Shown piece after piece: positions 1 through 7,001 of a stretch of 15,099 nucleotides of DNA (positions are counted from its first letter, which is position 1; every line of letters starts with the position of its first letter). Below the pieces are notes generated by a model that was not told where the DNA came from, made no database searches, and saw nothing but the letters and a program-made list of their open reading frames with translations. A program made the position numbers and the translations under genes. Source of the DNA: Cochliopodium minus. Lineage: Eukaryota > Discosea > Himatismenida > Cochliopodiidae. The stretch spans positions 52,838 through 67,936 of the forward strand of contig JAMYWO010000203.1 in the NCBI GenBank assembly GCA_024220525.1, in the 5' to 3' direction.

Positions 1-429
1 AATTCTACTCCATTTGTTGTTGATTTTACAAATAGAAAAATTGCAAATTTGCTTGGTTTTAATAAACAATCTTATCCATCTACATCATCACTTGATGCAA
101 TATTTCCAATAAATATTTCAACTCTTTCTATTTTAATTCATATTGATTGTGGTTCAGGAATGATTACTTCTTCAAAAGATGTTAATAGTGCAACTTTTAT
201 TATTCCTGTAAATGTAAATAAATCAGAAATAATTCAAGTAAATGATAAAACTCATTATCTATTAGAAAGTAAAGTAAATTCTCAATTATTAAGTAATATT
301 TCAATTAGAGTTACCGATACCGATGGAAATCGTTTGATAGGTCTTGGTGAATGGATCATGCTATTGAGATTTGAACATAATGATACTGTTGGTTCAAATA
401 TAAATATTAAAATGTGTGGAGAGAATTAA
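1..429 (+). CDS. Penton-like minor capsid protein, 3' part (open at left edge)
   Basis: The frame is open from the first base to the TAA at 427-429, so only the C-terminal 142 residues are present. The order of features matches the single-jelly-roll penton/minor capsid proteins of polinton-like viruses and related elements: an IANLLGF block near the start, a beta-rich SILIHIDCGSGMI segment, an FIIPVNVN strand, and the C-terminal block NISIRVTDTDGNRL followed by GLGEWIMLLRFEH. In the family, this last block (a D-x-D-G turn, then a G-E strand) is the best conserved part. The presumed role is to cap the capsid five-fold vertices alongside the MCP encoded near the right end. It is the leftmost feature, so the viral element must continue left of the window. 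The family call rests on pattern recognition only; a different beta-sandwich virion protein remains possible. Confidence 0.55.
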   Translation, partial: NSTPFVVDFTNRKIANLLGFNKQSYPSTSSLDAIFPINISTLSILIHIDCGSGMITSSKDVNSATFIIPVNVNKSEIIQVNDKTHYLLESKVNSQLLSNISIRVTDTDGNRLIGLGEWIMLLRFEHNDTVGSNINIKMCGEN

Positions 430-457
430 CAAAGTAATTTTTTTTAAATAAAAAAAA

Positions 458-865
458 ATGAAAATATTTTTTTTCACTATTATTTTTTGTTTAGTAGGTC
501 TTGTTAAAAGCTCTTCTGAGACAACTTTTCTAATAAACCAAACTCCTGCTACACTTACACTTGATTATTATGACAATGTTCTAGGGAATTTAGTTAATTA
601 CCCTCCTCAAACTGTTCAACCATATTCAAATGTAACTTGGAGCATGCATGGATCCATTTACGATCATTTCGGATGGATGGAATACTATGTTTATTACCAA
701 AGTTCCTCATTCAATGGATGTGCTGACTTTTCCTATTTATGGGATTTGGTCTTAGGAGCTTGTAGGAGTGGATTTTCATGCCCATCAAATAAAAACAAAA
801 CTGTTTCTTTTAAGCATAATCTTTATGATTGTTATTTCTTTATCCAACCAAAATCCAATTTATAG
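458..865 (+). CDS. Small secreted protein, possibly aegerolysin/ET79-like fold
   Basis: A 135-residue protein beginning with a clear signal peptide (MKIFFFTIIFCLVGLVKS, cleavage near residue 19). The mature part has four cysteines (GC, AC, SC and DC contexts), enough for two disulfides, and N-glycosylation sequons at NQT, NVT and NKT. The opening pattern, an N-x-T, a TLTLDYYD strand, then YPPQTVQPYSNVTW, looks like the start of small beta-sandwich proteins of the aegerolysin or crystal-protein ET79 type, which bind membrane lipids. That resemblance is loose and I do not claim an activity. It starts 28 bp after the penton-like gene on the same strand and is followed by another secreted protein, so it may be host cargo or host sequence next to viral DNA. 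The start is the first ATG after an A-rich leader. Confidence 0.6.
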   Translation: MKIFFFTIIFCLVGLVKSSSETTFLINQTPATLTLDYYDNVLGNLVNYPPQTVQPYSNVTWSMHGSIYDHFGWMEYYVYYQSSSFNGCADFSYLWDLVLGACRSGFSCPSNKNKTVSFKHNLYDCYFFIQPKSNL

Positions 866-950
866 AATTTTTATTTGAATTTAAAAAATTAATTTTAGAA
901 ATAACAAATTTTTTATTTTTATATTTGATAAATAAAAAAAATTTAGATCA

Positions 951-1232
951 ATGAAAACTATTCTTTTATTTATTATTGCTTACCTTTTTATAATTGGGGT
1001 TTATTCCCAATGTGATCCCAATCCTTGCAATAGTAACGAAACATGTTGCTTAACTAGCGGTGGAGGATATGGTTGTTGTGGAACTCCAAATGCTTGTTGC
1101 TGCCCAGATCAGCAACATTGTTGTAACAATCCATATCAATGTGTTTGCTCTGGGTGCCCTGGGCCAAACTGTGTTTGTACTTCATATTCATCTTCTGGAA
1201 CTTGCGAATACAATAAGCTTGAGCTTAAATAA
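951..1232 (+). CDS. Secreted granulin-domain protein
   Basis: A 93-residue protein with a signal peptide (residues 1-19, ending GVYS/Q) and 17 cysteines in the mature part. From Cys26 the spacing is C-x5-CC-x8-CC-x6-CC-x5-CC-x5-C, preceded by C-x4. This is the granulin/epithelin stack of paired cysteines almost exactly. Only the last expected spacing and the extra cysteines after residue 66 (VCSGCPGPNCVC) depart from the standard domain. Granulins are small disulfide-ladder peptides. They act outside the cell or in lysosomes of animals, plants and amoebae, and are released from precursors by cysteine proteases. A single-domain secreted form is known from cellular genomes and is not a usual virus gene. 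It is intact and close to viral genes, which makes capture by the virus or adjacent host DNA the two readings. Confidence 0.85.
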   Translation: MKTILLFIIAYLFIIGVYSQCDPNPCNSNETCCLTSGGGYGCCGTPNACCCPDQQHCCNNPYQCVCSGCPGPNCVCTSYSSSGTCEYNKLELK

Positions 1233-1250
1233 ATTAATTCTGAATTAAGC
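1224..1250 (+). terminator. Hairpin at the 3' end of the granulin gene
   Basis: TTAATTC, one T, then GAATTAA (1234-1248) is a perfect inverted repeat starting 2 bp after the granulin stop. An outer pair, GCTTAA at 1224-1229 and TTAAGC at 1245-1250, gives an alternative pairing. AATAAA begins at 1251. It is a candidate 3'-end or polyadenylation signal in the style of the mimivirus hairpin rule, but palindromes are common in DNA this AT-rich. Confidence 0.4.
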
Positions 1251-1295
1251 AATAAAAAAATTAAATTCATTAGAAATATCAAAATATGATTATTT

Positions 1296-1321
1296 TAATA
1301 TTACATACATATATAATATTA
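1296..1321 (-). terminator. Hairpin at the 3' end of the zinc-finger gene
   Basis: TAATATTA at 1296-1303 and TAATATTA at 1314-1321 form a perfect 8-bp stem with a 10-nt loop. The stem begins 4 bp past the stop of the minus-strand zinc-finger gene. Its placement matches the other 3' hairpins in the window. Confidence 0.35.
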
Positions 1322-1325
1322 TTGT

Positions 1326-1627
1326 TTAATTTTTGCATATTTTAAAGTGCAATTTAAAAGCAGTATCTCCTTTTAATTCTTTACCACATTTCATACATTT
1401 TGCTTTTCTTGTTTCACTTGCTGCTATTCCTCCTTTTTTATAAGATTTAGATTTATTTCCTTTAAAACAAACACCACGATTCCATTTGATTTCATTCCAT
1501 TAAATGTTTTATTTGGGACCATCACAGAGTAACCATGGTATTCTTTTTCATTTATTTCTCTTAATGTATCAATATTTTCAACAAATCTTTTATCATTTAT
1601 AAAGTCTGTAATGTTAATATTTTCCAT
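1326..1627 (-). pseudogene. C2HC zinc-finger protein gene, one frameshift
   Basis: An ATG at 1627 opens MENINITDFINDKRF and runs to about 1490. There the coding signal moves to another frame, which continues from KWNRGVCFKG to the stop at 1326-1328. The original frame instead ends at 1424. The second part is basic and carries CMKCGKELKGDTAFKLHFKIC (spoken as C-x2-C, then H-x3-C), a compact C2HC zinc-binding motif of the kind that binds DNA or RNA. The two parts together would be about 100 residues. The break lies near 1484-1492, in a stretch with two partly repeated AATGGAAT words, so a small slip is plausible. The longer open frame up to 1678 begins only with TTG, so I prefer the ATG at 1627, which also has an AAAATTGA octamer about 48 bp upstream. 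The biological role is unknown. Confidence 0.5.
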
Positions 1628-1674
1628 AGTATTATAGGTGCTGTTTTTCTTTATTAAAAAAAATATTTTTATTT

Positions 1675-1682
1675 TCAATTTT
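1675..1682 (-). promoter_or_regulatory. AAAATTGA octamer upstream of the zinc-finger gene
   Basis: On the minus strand this reads AAAATTGA, identical to the early-promoter octamer of mimiviruses, about 48 bp before the ATG at 1627. The distance fits that known use, but the octamer also arises by chance in AT-rich DNA. Confidence 0.35.
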
Positions 1683-1720
1683 TTATAAATTTTAGTGATT
1701 TCAAATTTTTTATTTTAATA

Positions 1721-1860
1721 TGAGATAATGAGAAAAAAGAGAGAGAAGAGGCTAATTCTTGAAAAAGTATTTCTAAATTATTTGATTATATTATTTAAAT
1801 AATTTGTAAGAAGTTTAAAAATATAAATCCTCTTTCTCTTTCCTTCATAAATTTTCTCAT
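1721..1860. repeat. Intergenic GA/CT inverted repeat, copy 1
   Basis: A 140-bp element with equal-length imperfect arms of about 31 bp. The left arm begins TGAGATAATGAGAAAAAAGA and ends AGAGG. The right arm, read on the other strand, begins TGAGAAAATTT and ends AGAGG. Between them is an AT-rich core with TTGAAAAAGTATTT and a perfect ATTATTTAAATAAT palindrome at 1790-1803. Its right end touches the stop codon of the minus-strand gene at 1861-2259, so it would fold at that gene's mRNA 3' end. Confidence 0.75.
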
Positions 1861-2259
1861 TTAATTTCCAAGTGTTTGTCTAAAATATTGAGAATTGTAA
1901 TACTTAATATATGTTTTTATTATATCTTCAGAATAAACAATAATCTTAGGTTTAATTGTATGATTATTTCCACCATTCAATAATTTGTATAATTCTTCTT
2001 CAAATATTCCAAGATAAGAATTTGTATTTTTATATTTATGTCTTATCCTTAAATTCAAAAAAAGGTTATTTTTTATGAAGTTAACATAATCGTTAATAAT
2101 GAGAATATCTCTGTAGTTTATTAGATAATATAAAATTCTTATTATCGCAGGTTTTCCAATTAACTTTCTCAAACTCCATAATATTTCAAATTTCATACGG
2201 TGATGATTATTCGATATACTCTTTATTTCGTATATATCTCCATATGTATTTAAATCCAT
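1861..2259 (-). CDS. Unknown 132-aa protein, repeat-bracketed
   Basis: An intact frame with an ATG start and a TAA stop. I recognise no domain. The protein is mixed charged and hydrophobic, rich in Ile, Asn, Tyr and Lys. It has a probable helical central part (KFEILWSLRKLIGKPAIIRI, then LYYLINYRDI) and no signal peptide or clear membrane span. The gene stands alone between two copies of the GA/CT inverted repeat: copy 1 abuts its stop and copy 2 lies about 70 bp before its ATG. An AAAATTGA octamer sits 33 bp upstream of the ATG. Its own promoter-like motif, 3' hairpin and flanking repeats make it look like a self-contained expression cassette. The hydrophobic helices recall compact DNA-associated proteins, but that is not evidence of function. 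Confidence 0.55.
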   Translation of the reverse strand: MDLNTYGDIYEIKSISNNHHRMKFEILWSLRKLIGKPAIIRILYYLINYRDILIINDYVNFIKNNLFLNLRIRHKYKNTNSYLGIFEEELYKLLNGGNNHTIKPKIIVYSEDIIKTYIKYYNSQYFRQTLGN

Positions 2260-2291
2260 TGCTTATTTTATTTAAAATTATTATTATGATA

Positions 2292-2299
2292 TCAATTTT
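2292..2299 (-). promoter_or_regulatory. AAAATTGA octamer upstream of the 132-aa gene
   Basis: Reads AAAATTGA on the minus strand, 33 bp before the ATG at 2259, and lies between repeat copy 2 and the gene. It has the same strand and position logic as the octamers at 1675 and 6255. Confidence 0.4.
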
Positions 2300-2328
2300 T
2301 TGTGCTATTAATTAATATTTTTGATTTA

Positions 2329-2461
2329 TGAGAGAAAAGAGAGAGAAAAGAAAGAGAAGAAAGCAGGATTTGAAAAAAGTATTTTAAATATTTTGAAAAT
2401 AAAAATAGAATAACTTTAAAAGAGTTTTTCAAATAATAAAAATCTCATTCTCCTTTTCTCA
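2329..2461. repeat. Intergenic GA/CT inverted repeat, copy 2
   Basis: A 133-bp element. The left arm starts TGAGAGAAAAGAGAGAGAAA. The right arm, read on the other strand, starts TGAGAAAAGGAGAATGAGAT. Inside each arm is a TTTGAAAAA core word, on the left in GGATTTGAAAAAAGTATT and on the right (reverse complement) in ATTTGAAAAACTC. It occupies most of the gene-free stretch 2260-2582. The nearest upstream stops on the minus strand are at 2583 (weak ORF) and 2807 (helicase), so it is the copy farthest from a confident gene end. Confidence 0.75.
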
Positions 2462-2540
2462 TAATAAAAAAAAATGAAATGAAAAATAATTTATTGTTAC
2501 TTAAAAAAGTCGTCGTTCTTTGTCTATCTTCTTCTTCTTT

Positions 2541-2559
2541 TTTCACATTGGATGTGAAA
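2541..2559 (-). terminator. Perfect hairpin 3' of the helicase region
   Basis: TTTCACAT, loop TGG, ATGTGAAA: a perfect 8-bp stem with two G-C pairs per arm, less AT-biased than the surroundings and so less likely to be chance. It lies downstream of the minus-strand helicase and the small ORF at 2583-2774. It is a candidate 3'-processing hairpin or protein-binding site. Confidence 0.4.
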
Positions 2560-2582
2560 TAAGAAATAATCAAAATAACTGT

Positions 2583-2774
2583 TTATTTGAAAAGTTTATT
2601 GAATAGGGGCTCATTATACAATTTGAGTATAATTTTACCATGAGAGTTGAGATATTTTTTTTGATTTCTTTGAAGTATTTCTTGTTTATAAATATTAACT
2701 AACCACAATTTATTTGTTTTTGTTGAAGTATTCATCAGAATTTTTAAATTATTTAAAAATATTTTTAAAATCAT
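2583..2774 (-). CDS. Doubtful small ORF downstream of the helicase
   Basis: A 63-codon frame starting at ATG 2774 (an alternative internal ATG is at 2735) and ending at 2583. The first 13 residues are an IleLeuLys-rich stretch typical of translated AT-rich spacer. From MNTSTKTNKLWLVNIYKQEI onward the residue mix (Trp, Gln, Pro, His) looks more like real protein. I see no domain. It may be a small gene, a remnant of a longer coding region, or chance. It lies 32 bp after the helicase stop on the same strand. Confidence 0.25.
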   Translation of the reverse strand: MILKIFLNNLKILMNTSTKTNKLWLVNIYKQEILQRNQKKYLNSHGKIILKLYNEPLFNKLFK

Positions 2775-2806
2775 TTTTATTTCATATAAATATAAAATAA
2801 AATAAG

Positions 2807-4078
2807 TTAAATAGTACAAATAGAACTATTTTTTAAATTTTCAAGTTTTACTTCGTCAAATTCTATTCCTACAATAGCCCATTTTCTTTCTGTACCATAT
2901 TGAGTTCTAATATCATATTTAGGTTGACCCTTTTCATCCATTGATAACTTTAAATAATCAGTCAATTCTTTTATTTTTGGTACTTTATTGATATCTTTGT
3001 AATTACAAATACGTTTAAAAGTATCATATAAAGCATCACGACGAATACAACTTTTTGTATCAGTTGACACTTTAAGACATTCTTCAAAAGAAGCAAAAAT
3101 ATCATCAAATTCAGAAGATTCTTCAACTTTAAGGCCTTTTTTATAAATTTCAATGATTTTTGGAATAATTAATTTTTTACCGTTTTTATACCAATTTCTT
3201 GCACCTTCAATGCAAATATCCAAAAATGCAGATTTAAATTCTTCACTTTTAATTTTGTAACGAAGTTGAGTATCAATAGGCAAGTAATTAATAGTTCTAT
3301 CATAACTTTGATTTTTTAGTCTTTCATCATTTATATCAACAAACTTTGAATAAAAAATAAATAAAAATAATCTGGCAAAGCTAGCTGGATCATTGATATC
3401 CAAATCACAAAGTTTATTTAATGTAACTATTGATTTATTAGAATCAAGAGGAAATTTTTCAATTATATTACTATAAAGTTCTCTTGCACTAAATTTATCT
3501 CCTCCAGTAATTTGTTTGATAGTAGTCATATCTAATTTATCAGTTTTTGATGGTTCTTGGATTAAAATAACTCTTCCATTACGCATACTAAGAAATTCAG
3601 GATTTGGACCTCCTCTTTTTTGAGATAAAAGTTTACCAGAGTCAATTTTCAATAAATCACCACAAATTTCTTCTAATAAACTAGTTAAAATTGATTTTCC
3701 ATTATTTCCTTCACCCAATAATAAAAACATAAATTTTTCACAAGATTCTCCAGTTATCAAATATCCTAAAACCATTATACAACAAAAATAATATTCATCC
3801 TTCTTTTTTTCATAAGCACCACATTTACATTCTTCAGAACAACTACATTCATAAATTTTTTCTCCATTAATATGAGTTGGAATCCAAAATATTTCTCTCA
3901 AAATTTTTTCAACTGTTTCTCTCGCATTTTCTCCAACACCATATTCAACAGGACACTCAACAGAAAAAATATGTTTCTTTTTTCTATCAAGAATTTCACC
4001 AGTCATTAAATCAACTACTTTTTTATTTTTTATTGGTAAAAGATGTTTTGAAAGATTTAAAGACTTTTGAAAACTCAT
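2807..4078 (-). CDS. D5-type SF3 helicase, N-terminally truncated
   Basis: About 423 residues from ATG 4078. It opens directly in the D5_N module (LLPIKNKKVVDLMTG near the start), followed by the SF3 helicase core. Walker A is GEGNNGKS at about residues 122-129. The Walker B-like strand is RVILIQEP. The sensor-type asparagine is in VTLNKLCDLD. The arginine-bearing DPASFARLFLFIF segment comes just before FYSKFVD. A C-terminal D5-like tail follows. Virus and virophage D5 proteins drive the replication fork and usually carry an N-terminal primase of several hundred residues, which is missing here. The frame stays open without an ATG to about 4132, and family-like sequence seems to continue past the ATG, so a rearrangement probably removed the 5' part. 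A C-x-C-x3-C-x-C cluster (CSCSEECKC) between D5_N and Walker A may bind metal. Confidence 0.8.
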   Translation of the reverse strand: MSFQKSLNLSKHLLPIKNKKVVDLMTGEILDRKKKHIFSVECPVEYGVGENARETVEKILREIFWIPTHINGEKIYECSCSEECKCGAYEKKKDEYYFCCIMVLGYLITGESCEKFMFLLLGEGNNGKSILTSLLEEICGDLLKIDSGKLLSQKRGGPNPEFLSMRNGRVILIQEPSKTDKLDMTTIKQITGGDKFSARELYSNIIEKFPLDSNKSIVTLNKLCDLDINDPASFARLFLFIFYSKFVDINDERLKNQSYDRTINYLPIDTQLRYKIKSEEFKSAFLDICIEGARNWYKNGKKLIIPKIIEIYKKGLKVEESSEFDDIFASFEECLKVSTDTKSCIRRDALYDTFKRICNYKDINKVPKIKELTDYLKLSMDEKGQPKYDIRTQYGTERKWAIVGIEFDEVKLENLKNSSICTI

Positions 4079-4297
4079 ATCATTCAAGTGAACTTTTATG
4101 GAAATCCACTTGTTATTCTTGAAAGAAAGGATTTAAAAGATATTTATACCATAAATTTGTTACAATCTGATGAAAATAATTTGTTTCCAGTGAGATTTAC
4201 TGTTCAATCTGATTATTATGATCTATTATTTCCTGAAATTGGATATCTATATTCAAGAATTGAAGGATCAATGAATATAACACCAAATAAAAATTAA
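4061..4297 (+). pseudogene. Start-less coding fragment abutting the helicase
   Basis: The frame opens after a stop at 4058-4060 and runs to TAA 4295-4297, with no ATG until MNITPNKN near the end. The first part overlaps the helicase 5' end on the other strand. From VNFYGNPLVILERKDLKDIY onward it has the balanced composition of a real protein, including FPVRFTVQSDYYDLLFPEIG and YLYSRIEG. I do not recognise the family. A coding body without a start, meeting a helicase without its N-terminus, points to a join of two unrelated pieces at about 4080-4130. It could also be the end of a gene whose start lay in the lost DNA. Confidence 0.4.
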
Positions 4298-4329
4298 ATT
4301 TAATAAAATCAAATCCAAACAAAGCCAAA

Positions 4330-4647
4330 ATGAATCAAAGCCAATTCGGGAAAAGTATGCAATTTTTTGGGAGTATAGAGATTACAAATAAATCAAATGC
4401 GGTTGCTTTTATTTGTGTCAATGATAAGAATGTAAGTAAAATCTCTTCTTTTTCGTCAGTTGAAATAAGAGTTGAAGATACTGCAAAAGTTTGTATTGCA
4501 AGGCAGAGCACAACGAATCCACTTTATTTGCAAATTTATGCAACTTATAGGCTAGAAAATGGGAATCAAATGGAAATAACAAATTCATTCTGGAATAAAA
4601 GAGAGCCTATTAGATCTGAAACGCTATCATCGTGGGGATTTAAATAA
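4330..4647 (+). CDS. Unknown 105-aa protein, beta-rich
   Basis: Intact ATG-to-TAA frame, ATG preceded by an A-rich leader (AAAGCCAAAATG). Alternating hydrophobic and polar residues (SIEITNKSNAVAFICVND, SSVEIRVEDTAKVCIA, LYLQIYATYRLENGNQ) suggest a small beta sandwich. There is no signal peptide or membrane span. The C-terminal KREPIRSETLSSWGFK is polar. It follows the start-less fragment on the same strand by 32 bp. Its stop lies 4 bp from the stop of the convergent gene at 4652-5026, so the two share a 3' region. I do not recognise the family. A minor virion protein or a host protein are both possible. Confidence 0.5.
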   Translation: MNQSQFGKSMQFFGSIEITNKSNAVAFICVNDKNVSKISSFSSVEIRVEDTAKVCIARQSTTNPLYLQIYATYRLENGNQMEITNSFWNKREPIRSETLSSWGFK

Positions 4648-4675
4648 ATTTTTATTCAATTTGATATAATTTATT
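4643..4675. terminator. Weak hairpin in a shared convergent 3' region
   Basis: AATAAATT at 4643-4650 pairs with AATTTATT at 4668-4675 across a 17-nt loop and covers both stops of the convergent genes. It is composed only of A and T, so chance is a serious alternative. Confidence 0.2.
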
Positions 4676-5026
4676 CTTGATATGTTTCTCCATATAAGCC
4701 ATTTCTTCCAATAAATCTATTGGCGATTCACCTTGCTCATTTAAGAGATTATTTTCCAATTTTATTTGCAATTCTTCATTATAACAAATCAAATCATTTA
4801 ATTCAGTCTCATATTCTTTCTTATTAACAAATTCAGAATTATATTGTTCAATTAATGCTATTTGATCAATAATATCTTTCTCATCTATTGATTGATCTGT
4901 AAAAACTTTCTCAACAAGCTCAATTTCATTTTTATCCAAAGAATAATTGACATATTCTGGGTAAGATTCTGATATATCCATTCTCTTTCTCTCCTCATGT
5001 TGTTTTCTTTTGCCTTTTCTTCCCAT
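4652..5026 (-). CDS. Unknown acidic coiled-coil protein with basic N-terminus
   Basis: From ATG 5026 it encodes 124 residues: a strongly basic head (MGRKGKRKQHEERKRMD), then an acidic helical body with leucine/isoleucine spacing typical of a coiled coil (IELVEKVF, DIIDQIALIEQYNSEF, ELNDLICYNEELQIKLENNL, LLEEMAYMEKHIKNKLYQIE). A second in-frame ATG at 5071 would add MIILKLIKFFLLYSK. I prefer 5026 because the extra segment looks like translated AT-rich leader, but it could be a membrane anchor. It converges with the 4330-4647 gene. No family is recognised. The basic head suggests nucleic-acid contact or nuclear entry, by inference only. Confidence 0.5.
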   Translation of the reverse strand: MGRKGKRKQHEERKRMDISESYPEYVNYSLDKNEIELVEKVFTDQSIDEKDIIDQIALIEQYNSEFVNKKEYETELNDLICYNEELQIKLENNLLNEQGESPIDLLEEMAYMEKHIKNKLYQIE

Positions 5027-5251
5027 TTTTGAGTATAATAGAAAAAATTTTATGAGTTTTAGAATTATCATTCTTCTTAAGTAGATCTAAAAAAAAAGAA
5101 AAAAACAATTATGTTATCAATATTTCAAAGATCCTCAAATATATTTTGAAAAGAACAAAAGTATTGATTGATGTTCCTTATAATAAGGATATTGAATAGA
5201 TACATTTGTAATTATAACTTGTTTATTAAAATTAATTTGTTTGCATATAGA

Positions 5252-6235
5252 TTAATTATCATTGGTATCGTCATCTTCAAAATCAATTTTCTTCTTTATG
5301 GTTTTCTTTCTATCATCTTTGGTGTTTTGAATATTAATATTATTACTGAATGTCTCACTTGAAGATGAATCCTTGGCAACACTTTTCTTGGCAGATGATT
5401 TTTTCTTAGAAGTCTTTGAGTTTGATCTCCTGGTTAATGAATTTGTTCTTTTAGGTTTTATGATTTTTTTTTTGGGAGAAATAGAAGATCTTCTTCCATT
5501 GATCAATGGGAGCTTTCTAATTTTCTTGAAAGATATATAAATTATGCCTCCTTCGCTATTGGAAGCTCTGCCACCCCCCGAAATATCTTCTTTATTTTTT
5601 GATAAAGATTCCCTTTTGAATTTTTTATCTAAATTTGATTTGCAGTATTCATCCAAAAGTTTCTCGTAAGAATATGCAAGATTTTGTTGGTCCAAAAGAT
5701 GATTTTTGAAGAATTTTGGCACGTCATTTTTATCGAAACAGTAGAGGACTATCAGGCAAAAAAATCCATCTTGTTGATACTTGTCCCATCTACTGCCTAA
5801 TGATTTCTTTATCCAGGTTTTAGGATCAAGTTTATTAAAATCTTTGCTGACCTTCTTTGCAACATTTGTTTTTCCCAATTTGTATCCTATCTCATATCCA
5901 TTTTTCAGCAGATTTGATATTTCCACTATATGTTCGAATAAAATGCCTATATTGGTTTCAATATCATCAGAATTTTTGACTTTTTTTGTTTCTATAGAAT
6001 TGGGGCAAATCCAATCAACACAATATCCTTTTTGATTATATAGTATTATCTCTCTTTTTGTCTTTTCTTGCTTTTCGTTACTTTTCTTTTCAGGTTTCTT
6101 CTCTTCCACTTTCTTTTTTTTTTCTTCAGTGGAATATGAACTTGATGAAGAGGATGATTTTTTGCTTTCAACTTTTTTCTTTTCTTCAGGTTTTTTCTCT
6201 TTCTTTTCTTGCTTTTCTTTTATATTATTTGACAT
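5252..6235 (-). CDS. Lys/Ser-rich protein with unknown central domain
   Basis: An intact 327-residue protein. Residues 1 to about 60 are a Lys/Glu-rich, low-complexity tail with a run of seven serines. About 65-215 form a folded-looking domain (REIILYNQKGYCVDWICPNS, DIETNIGILFEHIVEISNLL, DPKTWIKKSLGSRWDKYQQD, GFFCLIVLYCFDKNDVPKFF). After a GGG hinge comes a long basic, serine-rich tail with SPKKK, KKKSSAKKS and TIKKK, like histone-tail or nuclear-localisation sequence, ending in an acidic DFEDDDTNDN. I do not recognise the central domain. The flanking tails suggest a nucleic-acid-bound or nuclear protein. It diverges from the methyltransferase gene, and an AAAATTGA octamer lies 20 bp before its ATG. 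Its codon use keeps more G and C than the viral block, so a different origin is possible. Confidence 0.6.
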   Translation of the reverse strand: MSNNIKEKQEKKEKKPEEKKKVESKKSSSSSSSYSTEEKKKKVEEKKPEKKSNEKQEKTKREIILYNQKGYCVDWICPNSIETKKVKNSDDIETNIGILFEHIVEISNLLKNGYEIGYKLGKTNVAKKVSKDFNKLDPKTWIKKSLGSRWDKYQQDGFFCLIVLYCFDKNDVPKFFKNHLLDQQNLAYSYEKLLDEYCKSNLDKKFKRESLSKNKEDISGGGRASNSEGGIIYISFKKIRKLPLINGRRSSISPKKKIIKPKRTNSLTRRSNSKTSKKKSSAKKSVAKDSSSSETFSNNINIQNTKDDRKKTIKKKIDFEDDDTNDN

Positions 6236-6254
6236 TGTGTATATATAATATAAT

Positions 6255-6262
6255 TCAATTTT
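6255..6262 (-). promoter_or_regulatory. AAAATTGA octamer in a divergent promoter region
   Basis: Reads AAAATTGA on the minus strand, 20 bp before ATG 6235, preceded by a long A tract (T run at 6259-6273 on the plus strand). It lies in the roughly 97-bp space shared with the plus-strand methyltransferase. Confidence 0.4.
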
Positions 6263-6332
6263 TTTTTTTTTTTAATTTCACTTGCAATAAAAATTAAATA
6301 AAAAAATATTTTGAGAAATATAAAAGAAAGAG

Positions 6333-6841
6333 ATGTCGACAAAATCAAAAAAGAAAAAATAAGAGTGTACAATTTGAACAAAAACAACAATAATGTTGCA
6401 ACACCAAAAGAATTAATACAATGGATGGAAGATCATTTTAATATTCGTTTTGATTTTGATTGTTGCCCATTATATTGTGAACAAAATAATCTTGAAGAGG
6501 ATATAGAATGGGGACAATATAATTATTGCAATCCACCATATTCATCAAGAACATCTGGAATAAAACAATTCATTGAAAGAGCAATTAATGAGAAGAAAAA
6601 AAATGGTAAAACAACAATATTCTTGATTCCAAACAATTCAAATACAATATATTTCAATGATATATTCACCAATTTTGATTCTATAATATGGATAAAGCCT
6701 ATAAAATTTGTTGGGTATGACAAGACATTCCCAAAATCATTGATCATTGTTGAATTTAGTGGAGAAAAGAGGTCATCAAATCTCAATATTGAACAAATAG
6801 ATGTATTGGGTAAGAAATGTTCTAAATTATATTATAAATAA
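6333..6841 (+). CDS. Dam-like DNA N6-adenine methyltransferase, probable frameshift near start
   Basis: The protein has the layout of the phage-type DNA N6-adenine methyltransferase family: an ATPKELIQWM opening, a DFDCCP strand in the place of the family's DLDPCA-type motif, then the catalytic NPPY (CNPPYSS) that flips and contacts the target adenine, and a FLIPNNSNTIYF strand. It transfers a methyl group from S-adenosylmethionine to adenine in DNA and may protect viral DNA or mark it. The long frame (from TTG 6311) has no ATG before WMED, which would cut off ATPKE. An ATG at 6333 (MSTKSKKKK) lies in another frame and meets this frame in the A6 run at 6354-6359, so a one-base slip there is likely, either real or a sequencing error. 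A short hairpin follows the stop by 15 bp. Confidence 0.7.
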
Positions 6842-6856
6842 GATATATTGATAAGA

Positions 6857-6880
6857 TATTAATCCCCAAGAGGATTAATA
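6857..6880 (+). terminator. Perfect hairpin at the methyltransferase 3' end
   Basis: TATTAATCC, loop CCAAGA, GGATTAATA: a perfect 9-bp stem with two G-C pairs, starting 15 bp after the methyltransferase stop. Among the small hairpins here it is one of the least likely to be chance. It is a candidate 3'-end signal. Confidence 0.5.
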
Positions 6881-7001
6881 CCAAGGCTCATTCTCATAAT
6901 TTTCTCAAAACAATATATTTTCGAACCAGTATATTTTCATGTGGATTTTATCAAAAAAATAAAAAAGGTAAAAAATATATTTTTGATAATATTACAGACA
7001 A

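Noticed and set aside
1060-1248. Plus-strand open frame overlapping the granulin gene
   Set aside because: It lies in another frame of the cysteine-rich granulin coding sequence, whose signal peptide and cysteine spacing are decisive.
6058-6297. Phe/Ser-rich plus-strand open frame
   Set aside because: It is the antisense of the Lys/Glu-rich tail of the 5252-6235 gene; its composition follows from that.
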